Notes under the pieces: generated by a model
What the model saw: the letters and a program-made list of their open reading frames with translations, nothing else
The model's database searches: none
Told to the model about the DNA's origin: nothing
Translations under genes and position numbers: made by a program
Shown: positions 1-11,066 of the stretch, piece after piece
Numbering within the stretch: position 1 is the stretch's first letter
Layout of the letters: each line of letters opens with the position of its first letter
Assembly: GCA_050084515.1 (NCBI GenBank)
Contig: CM114274.1
Coordinates: 992,001 to 1,056,000, forward strand
Length of the DNA: 64,000 nt
From: Blasia pusilla
Lineage: Eukaryota > Marchantiophyta > Marchantiopsida > Blasiales
Reading direction: 5' to 3'

Positions 1-3000
1 TAACTCGCAGATCTGAACCGTTCACCATGTGGACAAATGTAAGGCCTCCTTGTGTGTAGTGGTTTCATCACCATCCAATGGTGAAAGCAAAAGATAACTC
101 CATCATAACATGAAAATGCCACAAGGACTTCAAAGAACCCTATTCAACGCCCTCTTACTCCTTCTTGGCTTGTCATTTTGTACCCTGCACCCTCCACATA
201 GGGCCCAAAAATCAGGAAACTTTTTTTAAGATGGCACCCTTAACCCAGGAATAGAAGAGAAAAGAAAAAACATCAAATGACCACTCACACACGAAACTAA
301 AAATCGTAAACCCTAAAAACGGTCTTCCATTTTAGATTTGAGCATGGAGAGCTAACTTGTAGATCTGAACCATATAATTTGTGGAAGACATTAATGGACA
401 GGCTCTGAAAAAAGCATTCATCCACATTTAATGGTGGTAAACAAAGTTACTACCACGTTACCTCCTTCTTCATCCATCATTTTCTCCTCTCCTCCTCAAC
501 CTCCTCCTCCTTAAATCTTGAAACTTTTCCCAGGGAGGCAACCCGTTTTGAGGAACACAAGCCAAAAGAAAAAATTACAAATGACCACTCACACATGGTA
601 TTAAAAACCGTAAACCCTAAATAAGGTTTCTGATTTTTGGTATTAACATGGGAACTTCAATAGAAGATCTGAACCGTCGAACTTCGCCCTAAATCTAATA
701 TCAAGGCTAGGAAAAATATTCATCCCCATCCAATGGTGGAAAGAAAAGAAACCACTGTGTTACCATGAAAATAATGCAAAGCATTCGAACGAGACTATTC
801 AAAGTCCTCGTCCTCCTTCTTGATCCATCATTTTCTCCCCTCCTCCTTAACCATGAGTCCTAAAATCTTGAAATTGTTCCCAGGGGAGCAAGCCAACTCC
901 AGGAACACAGATCAAAAGAAAAAATTACAAATAACCATTCACAAATGGAATTAAAAATTGTAAGCCCTAAAATTGATCTTTCATTTATGGTTTGAGCACG
1001 GAGAGCTAACTAGCAAATCTGAACCGTTCAACATGTGGACGGATTTGAGGCCTTAGTGTGTGTTAGGTTTCATCACCATCCAATGGTGGGAGAAAATTAA
1101 ACTTCATGATACAATGAAAATGCCATAAGGACTCGACCATAACAACGCCAAAAATCCCACACTCGCCTTTTTATCTCCATATTCCTTGTATTTCAGCTCC
1201 ATCCAACAGTGGGAAGTCAAGATACTAGCTAGAGTGCAAACATCCAAATTGAACTAACACTTGCACCATTATTCGTGTTTTGCCTTTCTTCATCTTTCAT
1301 CTCCATTTGCTTGGCCCTCCTCTCCATCATCGTGTCTATAAATCATGAAACTTTGTCACAATATGTACTTATGTGTTACTATACTAATGGATAAAGAAAA
1401 TCTCCCAATGGACACCCAAACAGGGAATAAAAAATCATAAACCCTAAATATGATTTCCCATTTTTAAATTGAGTGAGGAGTAGGATATGGAAAATCCACA
1501 CGGTCCAAAAGTAAAAGGGCCTTCTCATGTTTATATTCCTTATTTTTTAGTTCCATCCAACGGTGGGAAGTCAAGATGCTAGAATGCAAACATCAAAATT
1601 TAACTACCTCTTGGGACATTATTGATGTTTTGCCTTTATTCCTCTTTCATATCATTTTGTTGGCACCCCTCTTCATCACCAAATTCATAAATCCTCAAAC
1701 TTTGTCACAAGATGTACTTATGTGTTACTATACCAATGAAAAAAGAAAATATCCAATTGGGCCCCCGGCCTGGGAATTAAAAATCATAAACCTTAAACAA
1801 GGTTTCCTATTTTTAAATTGAGCATGAAGTAGGATATGGAAAATCCACCATGTCCGAAAGTAAAAGGGCCTTCTCATCTCCATAGTCCTTATGTTTCAAC
1901 TCCATCCAACGGTGGTAAGTCAAGATACTAGAGTGCAAACATCAACATTCAACTAACTCTTGGAACATTACTTGTGTTTTGCCTTTCTTCGTCTTACATT
2001 TCCATTTGCTTGGCCCTCCTCTTCATCACCATGCCTATAAATCATGAAAACATTTCAAAAGATGTACTTATGTGCTACTATACCAATGGAAAAATAAAAT
2101 CTTGAAATGGACACCCAAAGAGGGAATAAAAGATCATAAACCCTAAACATGATGTCCCAATTTTAAATTGAGCATGGAGAGGATATGGAAAATCCACATC
2201 GTACAAAAGTAAAAGGGCCTTCTCATCTCCATAGTTCTTATATTTCACTTACATCCAACGGTGGAAAGTCAAGATGCTAGAGTGCAAACAGCAAAATTGA
2301 ACTAACACTTGGATCATTATTCGTATTTTGCCTTTCTTTGTCTTACATCTCCATTTGCTTGGCCCTCCTCTCCACCATCGTGTCTATAAATCATGAAACT
2401 TTGTCACAATATGTACTTATGTGTTACTATACCAATGGATAAAGAAAATCTCAAATGGACACCCAAACAGGGAATAAAAAATAATAAACCCTAAATATGA
2501 TTTCCCATTTTTAAATTGAGCAAGGAGTAGGATATGGAAAATCCACACATCCCAAAAGTAAAAGGGTCTTCTCATCTCCATAGTCCTTAAGTTTTGAGCT
2601 CCATCCAACGGTGGGAAGTCAAGATGCTAGATTGCAAACATCAAAATTCAACTAACTCTTGGAAGATTACTTGTGTTTTGCCTTTATTCCTCTTGCATAT
2701 CCATTTTGTTGGCCCTCCTCTTCATCACCAGGTCTCACCAAGTATGCCCTAAATCAAGATACATTTCCTTGAGGGGCATCCCAACACCTAGAACAAAGGG
2801 GAAAAGAAAAAACTCCAAATGACCACTCGTACATGGATTTAAAAATCATAAATCCCAAAGGAGGTGTTTCATTTTTGGCACGATAATGGGGAGCTAAATA
2901 GCATATCAGAACCGTTCAAGTAGTGCAAATAATTAAGAGAAAATTCAGTGCCACGTTTTATCACCATATGATGGTTTGATGAAAAGATAGCTACATGTTA

Positions 3001-3360
3001 ATATGACAAACTACTCCCAACATTTGTACTCAAAGGCCTCCTCCTCCTTCTTGACATCCCATTCTCTCCCCCCTCCCCTCACCAAGGGTTCTAAAAATCA
3101 ATAAACTTTTTCCACATGGGCACCCAACACCAGGAACTAAGGGAGAAAGAAAACACTCCAAATGACCACTCACATATGGATTTAAAAATCGTAAACCCCA
3201 AAGGAGTTATTTCATTTTTGGTAGGAGCATGGGGTGTTAAATAGAAGATCCAAACATTCAAGTAGTGCAAAAAATTAATTATAATGCTAGTGCCAAGTTT
3301 TATCTCCATCTAATGGTTAGATGAAAAGATATGGTCATGTAAACATGAAAATTACATAAC
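1..3360. repeat. Tandem array of about 350-bp satellite-like units
   Basis: About ten diverged monomers follow each other head to tail. Landmarks recur at near-constant spacing: an 'agatctgaacc'-type motif at 9, 361, 664 and about 1014, and a 'ggatatggaaaatccac' motif at 1483, 1832, 2181 and 2530 (spacing 349 each time). Related but more diverged units follow near 2905 and 3245. Each unit carries a 'catccaa(t/c)ggtgg' box, a pyrimidine-rich stretch and a 'cataaaccctaaa' box. Two sub-types are present: units 1-4 and the last two resemble each other, units around 1480-2700 form a second type. No open frame is conserved between units, so coding is unlikely. Confidence 0.8.
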
Positions 3361-3625
3361 AGCTTCGAATAATCCCTACCAACATTAGAGCATTAAATCA
3401 TTTAAACATATCAGTTGTTTTTTATGACTCATCTTTACTGGGCGAGTAAATCAAGTATGACTCGTCTCTACTAAAGGGTATTGATAACTACGTTAGTCAT
3501 AAGCAGATGACTTGGTGAGTCGTACAACCCTAAATTTGATGACTAAACCATTTAAGTCATAATTTGAGTCTTTCTTTCGATGAGTCACTTAAAGTCTAGT
3601 CATAAAAACCACCCATTTCTTCTAG
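3361..3625. other. Spacer, possible CACTA-type terminus at 3' end
   Basis: No gene is seen. The right part contains repeated 'tgactcat/tgactcgt' words and ends in 'cttctagtg' at about 3624, whose reverse complement begins CACTAGAAG, the style of a CACTA-superfamily end. A small element with a similar first segment lies at 52207-52611. I do not see a matching left end or a target duplication, so this may be chance. Confidence 0.25.
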
Positions 3626-3903
3626 TGTTTCCGGTTTCTCATTTCGCGATCTTCATTCCTCACTCTCCTGCGCAGCAGCTGATCAAATACGAAGGGGCAT
3701 TTCACACGGCGACACATCGCGAGTCGATAGGAGGGAACGAGAGCGAGACGGTTCGACCGAACGACAACGAGACGGTTCGACTGAGCGATCGCGGGACGAT
3801 TCGAGCTACCCATCAAGGCGATTCGAGCTCCCCATCTCGACATCAGCAAGGCGACTGATCAAGGAATTCGTCGTGGACATAGGTGGAGGCATTTCCGGAA
3901 AAA

Positions 3904-4550
3904 ATGACGAGGAAAAAATCACAAGCCAACAAGTCTGGGAGCTTCACTCCGAAGTCCATTAGGACTCCGGCGTCAACTTCTCCTGGGCCTCGTTCGGAAA
4001 ATGAAATTAGGCAGCAGGAAATCGAGGAGCGGGAAAGGGAACCGGAGATGCACAACCAAGTGCTTTTAAGTAGATGTGTTCAAGAGGCGCTAGATAAAAG
4101 TAACGCAGAGGTCGAGACGCCGCAGCCTTGAAGAAAAGGATCGCCGATTTAAAAGAGAGAAAAGAAGCGTCTGGACGCGTCGATGAGGAGGGCAGAATTG
4201 GCTAAAGCGAGGAGGGAAAAAGCGATAGCCATTGACGATAGCCCAGCCCGTCCAACCGCAAGTGTTGAGATGCGGGAAATGTCCCCCACGAAGTCCGGGG
4301 ACACAATCAACATAGTGGAAACGCCAGAAGTTGAAATCGATGACAACGAGGTCATGAGGACCGCCAACGTGGAGATGGTGGACATGGCCGAAGAAGCCGG
4401 AGAGCGGTCATTCTCGACTCCAAGCCCGGCGGAGGACATCGACCTCTATCGGATCGACGAGTTCCCAGTCGATTTGCCAGCTTCTGTCTCAGACAAGTTA
4501 GCTGGTCAAGAAGCCGACCCCATTTTCGAGCGGGTAAGAGAGGATCTGGG
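3904..4550 (+). pseudogene. N-terminal region of ParB/methylase-like gene (decayed)
   Basis: Probable first exon of the gene that runs to 7608. The start chosen is the ATG at 3904. The reading begins with a basic, Ser/Pro-rich stretch, then a charged Glu/Arg/Lys coiled-coil-like segment. The frame shifts near 4105 and again before 4170, after which an acidic stretch runs to about 4550. A plausible intron follows (gt at about 4551, ag at 4635) because the next coding block restarts exactly at an ATG after 'aaagcag'. The upstream 250 bases hold short repeats around 'gacggttcga' and no clear promoter. I do not recognise a domain in this segment; it belongs here by position and strand. Confidence 0.5.
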
Positions 4551-4635
4551 TTTTTTGAATTATGTGAATTGCAATTCATTGGGAATTTAGTGTAGCTTAT
4601 TCATCTTATCCCGGTTCTGAGAGGTGGTAAAGCAG

Positions 4636-5079
4636 ATGGCACTCATGGAGGGCCACAACGCCCCGAGGATTCCACTCTGCCGATTGCGGAAAATGGAATA
4701 CATCCGCGAAATTCAGTCTGACGAGGACATCGCGAAGCTTAAACAATCGGCGGCGACAACATCCTACGTCGACAGCTTTCCTCCCTTCTATGTTCAGCCT
4801 TACGACGAGCATGGAACCCAAGCTCTGCTTACGGAGGAGGACATTCTGGAGGATGCGAGACCAGGATTTCAGAAGGCAAGTTGAGGGCACGGAATTCAGC
4901 TGGATGAGGAATCTGCATTTCTTCATCTGGGATGGAAATCACAGGTTCATGGCGTGGACCAAGTTTGCGGAGGAGCGGCCCAACTCATTGGAGGCACATT
5001 TCTGCGTGAAGGCAGTGGTCCTTCACCCATTCCCTCATCATATGGCGACGGTGGAGATGGAAATGCATGCCATGAACAC
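4636..5079 (+). pseudogene. ParB/sulfiredoxin-like nuclease-fold domain (decayed)
   Basis: The first half reads from 4636 with one frameshift near 4875, caused by a small indel. After the shift it contains a run reading F-x-I-W-D-G-N-H-R-F-M-A-W, which is the signature of the ParB/sulfiredoxin-like fold (D-G-N-H-R box that binds a nucleotide or phosphate). Upstream lies a short 'PFYVQPYD' segment comparable with the strand that precedes this box in ParB-like proteins. The block ends at a good donor site, 'aacac|gtgagtatc', at 5079/5080, and an acceptor 'ttggatgtgcag' lies at about 5668, so 5080-5668 reads as an intron filled with palindromes. ParB-like domains are known fused to, or beside, DNA methylases in phages and bacteria. 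Assignment rests on the motif alone. Confidence 0.55.
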
Positions 5080-5089
5080 GTGAGTATCT

Positions 5090-5640
5090 TTAACACTTAC
5101 GCAACTCGTCAGACTCCGACGAGTTGCTCGATTGATGAATGGGTTAGGTTTGTTTTTGCCGAAAGCAACTCGTCGGACTCCGATGGGTTGCTCGACTGCA
5201 AGCTTTTTCGGATGTTTTTTTAAGAATGCAACTCGTCGGACTCCGACGAGTTGTTTGATTGACCACAAATTTAATTAGTTTTTGGCCCAAAGCAAACCGT
5301 CGGAGTCCGACGGGTTGCTCGACTCGCCGCCTTGTCAGGATGTTTTTTGAAGAATGTAACTTGTCGGACTCCGACGAGTTGTTCGACTGACTGCAGGTTT
5401 AGAAGGTTTTTTCCCCAAACCAACCCGTCGGAGTCCGACGGGTTGCTTGCCTCGAAATTGTTTTTCCCCAAAGCAATCCGTCGGAACCCGTCGGACTCCG
5501 ACGGTTTGCTTACCAGGCATTAGCAAATTTGAATGCAATCCGTCGGACTCCGACGGGTTGCATCATTTAGCTCGTTGCTAGAATCCGACCTTGAGCTGTG
5601 ACGACCCGTCGGAGTCCGACGGGTTGCAGGAACCCATGTA
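5090..5640. repeat. Array of nine 25-bp palindromes inside an intron
   Basis: Nine copies of one palindrome: left arm CAACCCGTCGGA (or CAACTCGTCGGA), one central base (C or G), right arm its reverse complement. Copies lie at 5102, 5166, 5229, 5293, 5357, 5421, about 5485, 5536 and 5602 (start positions). The first six are spaced 63-64 bases apart. Both arms change together between the CCC/GGG and CTC/GAG forms in several copies, so base pairing is kept. The arms are followed by unlike spacers with a recurring 'tttttt(g)ccccaaa' or 'gatgtttttt' motif. The array lies between a splice donor at 5080 and an acceptor near 5668. Confidence 0.9.
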
Positions 5641-5668
5641 ATTTCATGACGGGTTGAGTTTGGATGTG

Positions 5669-7190
5669 CAGGATTTTATCGGAGGGGAATGTCACCCACC
5701 ACTAGATCCAGGACTGCGATCGGGTGAGGAAGGTGCTTACAACGCACCCGGGAGAGTACAGGGGGTTCTTGGGCGATGCCCTTGTCAATCAGACGCTTGC
5801 AAAGGGTGCTCAGATTAAAAAGAAAACTTGGGCAAATAAGTTTATTTCCCAAGATGCAGCCGTAACCATCCTTTGCTGGTCGAAGATACAAAGCCGCAAA
5901 GAAAAGCGTTGCCGACCGAGTTGGAGCGGAGGGAGAAGGTATCTGCGCCTGGAGCGCCAAATTCATCAAGCCGCAGATTCTGCAGAACGAAATACACAAA
6001 TGAGCAAGATGTAGCGATACATCAGCATTCTCAACCCTGAACTTGGTCCGGAGTTCTACAAGGAGCTGAAGGCGATTATCAAGCGCCAACGGAAAAGGGA
6101 TGAAGATCCGCATGGTCGGATTGGGGAGAAAGTGTCCCTGGATCGCGTGCATTGGTTTGCGTTGTCCGACATAAGCGGGTTTAGGAGGATCCGACTGATG
6201 AAAATCAGTCTCGAGGGCTCAGAGGCCCAGAAGAGGGCGGCACACCATCCTTCGGGTGTGTCCGATCCAGTGATCTCGCACTGGCTACGCGAATGGTCGT
6301 TCTGGGACGCGTTCCGGGTTATCGAGAAGTCCGTGGTAGACGGTCTGCAAGCGGAGCTCAGAAGATTAGAGCCCATCCCGGATGAAGCAAACCTTGAAAG
6401 TTCTGGAGATTTCGAGGTTTGGCTCGACGACATCCGGGACAAGCCAACCAAAATCCCAGGATTCGAGACCATGTTCAAGGTTTGCGTCCTCCCTCAGGCA
6501 GAGCTTGACGAAGAAGTAGAGGGGAACAAATGGGATCAAGCGAAGAAGAAGCAAGATCTACAGGAGCAGACGGCTGATTCTGTTCGACTAAAAGCTGCCC
6601 AACGGATGGTCTTCAGGTACCTCGTCCAATGTAAGAATGCAGGTACGTGGGGAAAATTACCGGTAGCCTTGAAATTGTGGGCTTCGCCACCGGATGCAAA
6701 GACATTCTCCATGTACGACATGGAGATGGGGCAGCACATGTCCGATTGGGAGGTGGAGAATTGCCCCATTTGGCTCGACTTCAACGACCCTGAAGACATC
6801 ACCGATAAGGATTTACGAGTGCTTCATGATGCAGTGGCCTCAAGACAAGACGACATCCCCAATTTCGCCCAACTCAAGACTTCTTCGGAGGAGATGAAAG
6901 AGCAGCCCACGAGACAGGTGAGTTGGCTTCCAAGGTCCAGACTGACCAAAGACAAATCCACAAATGGTCTCAAAGGCAAGGCGAGGGGAGGGAAAAATTC
7001 AGAGGCCGAGTCTTCCCAAAGAGAGGCTGAAGATTCAAGGCCAGAGGCGGAATCGTCCGGACGAGCAGGGAGAGAGGGTCGGACCGGGTCCTCGGCGAAA
7101 AAAACCCCACCAGAGTCTGAGGTCATAGAGACCCCGACAAGCCGTCCGTAGACTAGGGAAAAGCGGAAGCGAGAGGTGCCCGGGTTGTCC
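5669..7190 (+). pseudogene. Central domain of ParB/methylase-like gene
   Basis: After the intron the frame is broken at first (a fragment at 5724-6014 contains HPGEYRGFLGD and KKKTWANKF). From about 6014 a long frame runs to the stop at 7149-7151. It reads through RYISILNPELGP, a segment with WLREWSFWDAFRV, and a well-kept block with KLWASPPDAKTFSMYDMEMG and PIWLDFNDPEDITDKDL (6670-6810). The end is a Ser/Glu/Lys-rich linker (6940-7150). I do not recognise this domain. The same block is found again on the minus strand at 12236-12769, which shows that the family is repeated in the genome. Position between the ParB-like and methylase-like parts suggests one protein, about 1,000 residues before decay. 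Confidence 0.55.
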
Positions 7191-7259
7191 CAAGGAGAAT
7201 ACAGTCCATCATCCTTGGGAAGACACAAACAAACAACGACCCGGACAAGCTTCCTCGGG

Positions 7260-7608
7260 GTCCTTGAGATCCACCGCAAGGATCTGCCCTCGGGGTCAAG
7301 AGATCCTTGCGGTGGATCTCTTGATCGCCGATCTGCCCTCGGGGTTGCGACTTTGGGGCGAGAATCCGTCGGACGAGGTACCTGAGTGGAATGTGCCGCT
7401 CTCTTATGACCAGATTGCGCTTTTGTTCTTCTTTGCGACGCCCTATCCGAGGGGACAGGGTCGCTTCTTGGTGTTGGACTGGAGGGAGCGAGGACGAGCT
7501 CTTCAACCTCCAGTGCGTCAAGAGGTCGCTAAAGTGGAGGACGGCACAATCGTGGATCATAAAAAACGAGTACCCACAACGATCCGCGACAAGTCAGATT
7601 CGGGTAAG
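7260..7608 (+). pseudogene. N6/N4-type DNA methylase-like segment (decayed)
   Basis: The frame from 7264 reads V-D-L-L-I-A-D-L-P-S-G-L, which matches motif IV (D-P-P-Y) of amino-methyltransferases with a changed core (D-L-P-S). It is followed by PEWNVPLSYDQIALL and a hydrophobic strand ending LVLDWR, as expected for the next strand of this fold. In a second frame, entered near 7480, it continues DELFNLQCVKRSLKWRTAQSW and IIKNEYP, resembling the 'G-F-K-x-R-x-x-x-x-W-x-K' part of N6/N4 methylases. A duplicated 'gatccaccgcaaggatctgccctcgggg' word around 7268-7340 has disturbed the start. The coding part stops at a donor-like 'attcg|ggtaagg' near 7608. The next exon is not present; a gypsy element follows. 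The DPPY residues are degenerate, so activity is not implied. Confidence 0.5.
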
Positions 7609-7702
7609 GCTCAATTCCTGTACTATAATTTCAATTATATTTTAATGATGTGTATAATGAGTGTTCATCTCCGTTGAGTGAGTATAATGAATGTCAATCT
7701 GG

Positions 7703-8035
7703 GTTTTTTTTGTCCGTGAGCAACCCGTCGCCTTCCAACGGGTTGCTGGCTTAGACCAGCCCATGCTCGGCTGAGAGCAACCCGTCGGTTTCCGACGGGT
7801 TGCATCTTTCCCACATACACAGGGAAAACCGTGGTGTACCTGCAACGACGGGTTGGTCAGGGACTAAAACAACCCGTCGAGCTCCGTTGTTTTTGTCCGT
7901 GAGCAACCCGTCAAAAGGCGATGGATTGCTGGCCTAGAGCAGCCCATGCTCGCCTGAGAGCAACCCGTCGCTATCAGACGGGTTGCATCCAAAAACCAAA
8001 AGCAACTGGGAAAAACCAAAAGGCGACGGGTTGGT
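7703..8035. repeat. Second cluster of the CAACCCGTC palindrome, partly tandem
   Basis: The same palindrome family as at 5102-5626 recurs here in less perfect form at 7721, 7778, about 7870, 7904 and 7961, with half sites near 7842 and 8025. A block of about 100 bases, from 'tttttgtccgtgagcaaccc' to 'gacgggttgcatc', occurs twice (7708-7806 and 7891-7990), so this cluster grew by a duplication of about 187 bases. It sits downstream of a splice-donor-like site at about 7608, so it probably was intronic too. Confidence 0.8.
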
Positions 8036-8104
8036 CCGTCACTTTCAAGTACTTCCAAGAAGTTGGTGAAGTTGTCTTGGAAGTCTCAGCCATCTTAAGG
8101 AGAG

Positions 8105-9391
8105 ATGTGTGCCACGGATGAGGGATATACCTCGGATCAAGACTTGGAAATTGACATAGAGTCCTTGTCCTATGTGTGCTATCGGGAGTGCTATGAGATA
8201 GATGAAGTATTTTTCCAATCAGAGCGAAGCAAGTCTTGGCCACAGGAGGAGCCATCCTGGCTCACTACCTACCAGTTCACGGAGAAGATGGTGCAAGAGA
8301 AGGACTACCAAGAAGTCTTGATTAGCGATACTAAGGCCTTGCGTCTGTCTGTAGACTTGTCTTCATCTGAACTTTCACTATATAAAAATTTGATGATGAA
8401 GTACCTTGATGTGTTTGCATACACCATGGATGAGATGAAAGGAGTACCAGCCAAATATGGGGAGCATCAAATTGATCTCAAGTCCGGGGCAATCCCTGTG
8501 CAAATGCGGCAGTATAGATTGAATCCAAAGTATTCCTTAATGTTCAAAGATGAAATTGATAAGAGGTTGGAAGCAAGAGTCATCTATCCGGTACTTAGTA
8601 GTGATTGGATATCTCCCATAGTCATTTTTCCGAAGAAGCAATCGGGTAAGAGCAGGGTACGTCAAGACTATAGGAAGCTTAATGCGGCCATCCTGAAGGA
8701 TCATCACCCCCTGCACTTTACCGATACTATCTTAGATAAAGTGGGTGGTCATGAATGCTATACATTCTTGGACGGATATTCCGGTTACAATCAAGTTTCC
8801 ATAAGAGAAAAGGACCGGGCCTTGACTACTTTCACCATGGATTGGGGTACTTTTGCCTATCAAGTGATGCCTTTTGGCCTATGCAATGCCCCGGCCACTT
8901 TTCAAAGAATGATGATCTCTATCTTTCAGAAGTACTTGCGAAGGTGCATAGAAGTCTTCTTGGATGACTTTTGTGTCTTCAGCTCGACCGCCAATCATTT
9001 GCAGAAGCTGGAGCTCACCTTGGCTCGGTGTAGAGAAGTGCAGTTGTCTTTGCACCCGGAGAAGTCGTACATTGGAATGAAGCAGGGTATCCTTTTGGGG
9101 AATCAAGAGTCTTCGCACGGTATTGAAGTGGATAAGGCTAAAGTGGAGATAATTTCAAAGTTGGAAGCTCCCACGAATCTTCATGAGCTAAGAGGATTCT
9201 TGGGGCATGTGGGGTACTATCGCTGGTTCATTAAGCATTACGCACTAAAGGAAAAGCCCTTAACTACCCTATTGAAGAAGACCGAGGAGTGGGAATGGTT
9301 GCCAGCATGTCAGATGACATTCGAGGAGTTGAAGCACGCTCTTATGACATGTCCTGTGCTTCGTCCTCCGGATTGGACAAAGACATTCTAG
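8105..9391 (+). pseudogene. Element D: gypsy reverse transcriptase
   Basis: Reverse transcriptase of a Ty3/gypsy element. An open stretch of 428 codons reads through the fingers (YRLNPKYSLMFKDEIDKRLE, SPIVIFPKKQSGKSRVRQDY), the F-L-D-G-Y-S-G-Y-N-Q catalytic strand, the MPFGLCNAPATFQRMM block and the active-site F-L-D-D-F. It ends with the connection segment LRGFLGHVGYYRWFIKHY. The stop at 9389-9391 interrupts the reading just before the RNase H core. Similarity to element E (minus strand, 44.0-50.2 kb), which has a tRNA-Asp primer site, places it in the Tat/Athila-like group. No gag or protease is left upstream; the sequence joins the palindrome cluster at about 8040. Confidence 0.9.
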
Positions 9392-9748
9392 GTGTATGTA
9401 GACACCTCTGTGTTTGCGATTGGTGTAGTACTAAGTCAGTTGGATGAGAAGAAGAAGGATTATCCTATCTATTATGCAGGTCGGAAACTCTCAAGGGCGG
9501 AGCAAAAATACACTACTACGGAGAGGGAGGCCATGGGAATGGTCTTTTCTTGCAAGAAGTTACGACATTACTTGCTGGGGTACCCATTTGTTTTTCATGT
9601 CAATCATTTTGTGCTTTGTGCCTTGGTGGTCAAAGCAGATTTTTCAGGCAAGATTTTCTGGTGGATTCTCTTGCTACAAGAGTTAACATTTGACGTGGTA
9701 ACAAAAGCGGGGAAATCCACACCAATGCGGGTTTCCTATCACACTTGA
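9392..9748 (+). pseudogene. Element D: RNase H domain
   Basis: The frame continues in phase after the stop at 9389. It begins VYVDTSVFAIGVVLSQLD, the first RNase H catalytic Asp region, then YYAGRKLSRAEQKYTTTERE (Glu region) and LRHYLLGYPFVFHVNHF. In active enzymes of this family the last motif reads T-D-H; here it is V-N-H, so the third Asp is lost. The frame ends at 9748 and the linker to integrase (9750-9930) is frame-shifted. Confidence 0.85.
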
Positions 9749-10681
9749 CGACGCCAAAGGCCGACCTCACGAAGATCCTGGAAGACGATTTTTTGGACGA
9801 GGAGCTGTTCTTAATAAGCAAAGAGACCTTGAGAAGATCTTTATGAGGACATATGGCGGTTCCTTGTCACTTTCAGATATCCAGCCCCTATGATAGCAAA
9901 AGATCGGGCAGTGTTTTTACATAAGGTAGGGCCCTATGAGCTCTGCCAAGAGGTGTTATTCAAGCTTGGCGCAGACAAAGAATACCAAAAGATGCTTGGA
10001 GAAGGAGGAAGTACCTCGAGTGATTGCTGCCATGCACTCGGAGGATGTAGAAGGGCATTATGCAGTTAAGAATACAGTCAAGAAGATCCTGGCCGCACAC
10101 TATTGGTCTCACAATGTATCGGGATGTCAAGTTCTTTATACAAAAGTATGATGCTTGTCAAAGAGCAGGAAGGCCTACAGCGACCTCTCACTGGCCTTTA
10201 GTACCTATTCTTCCCTTGGCCCCTTTTGAGAAGTGGGGTATTGATTTCGTGGGACCTATCTCACCTGCCACTCGGTAGACCCACCAAAAGTATATTTTAA
10301 TTGCTATGGATTATTGCACCAAGATGCGGGAAGCAATCGCTACTAGGAAAGATGACAGTGAGGCAATGGCTAAGTTTTTATATGAGATGATCATTACTAG
10401 ATATGGCTGCCCTCTGGAATCAGTGAGCGACCAGGGAACTCATTTCCTCAACCAGACGGTTGAAGCTTTAACGAACCACTTTCTGATCAAGCACAGGAAG
10501 ACTACCCCGTACAATCCCAAAGCCAATTGGTTGACCGAGAAGTCCAATTGGCTTATTTGTAGGATCTTGAACCGCTTGACGGTCACCTATCCATATGATT
10601 GGGATACTAATATTCTTGCTGCACTCTGGGCAGACCGAACAGCGGAGAAAGTCACTACCAAGTACACACCATTCTATCTTC
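9749..10681 (+). pseudogene. Element D: integrase (broken)
   Basis: Integrase remains in three pieces. The zinc-binding part reads EDVEGHYAVKNTVKKILAA then HYW and a C-x2-C-like end (YDACQRAG). The core shows DFVGPISPATR followed by a stop at 10276, then MDYCTK (first Asp), VSDQGTHFLN (second Asp) and WLTEKSNWLICRIL (catalytic Glu). The sequence then reads CRILNRLTVTYPYDWDT and stops matching element E after TPFYL at about 10678. The C-terminal part is deleted. Changes of G to W in a repeated 'NGL' motif also suggest decay. Confidence 0.85.
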
Positions 10682-11066
10682 GTGGAGCTTTGTTATTCAA
10701 GATTTGCAAGAGTCTTCGTGTGCACTTGAGAAGAGTCTTTTCCAAGAGGAAAGAAAATCCTTTTATTCTTTGGTACTTGTAAGACAGTGTTGTTGTAGTT
10801 AATGAAGCATTTTAGTGAAGAAGGAGTTTATTCTTGATATTCTTTATAAAACCTCTCTTTACTCAAGAAACAATGGTCTCTTGGGAATGAACTTAATACT
10901 TTGCGATAGAAAGAGTATCGTTTTCCTAGAGTTGTACATTATAGGCAGTTGTCGACTCTTGAGTTCTAAAACTCTGCAATTCATCGACAATATGACTTTG
11001 GTGTAGAAGGATAGTTATCTTGGTCGTGGTTTCCCTATGCCTGCCCGAGGATGATGGAGTGTATTT
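10682..11066 (+). mobile_element. Element D: LTR remnant
   Basis: From about 10760 the sequence is the reverse complement counterpart of the 5' LTR end of element E (50107-50244): both share 'ataaaacctctctttactca', 'aatggtctcttgggaa' and 'gaaagagtatc'. It therefore is the 3' LTR region of element D, joined directly to truncated integrase at about 10682. Its right end is cut at about 11066, where an inverted LTR of the A family begins (TGTCGTGCGCATACAC at 11067). Confidence 0.7.

Noticed and set aside
2417-3309. Short open frames in the 350-bp array
   Set aside because: They are not conserved from unit to unit and have no coding character.
5038-5538. Several overlapping open frames rich in 'TRRTPT/SDSDGL' repeats
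   Set aside because: They come from translating the palindrome array in all frames; no start context, and they cross splice sites.
5102-5626. Evenly spaced repeats as a CRISPR array
   Set aside because: The repeats are perfect palindromes in a plant intron with related, low-complexity spacers, and there are no cas genes. Regular spacing reflects tandem growth.
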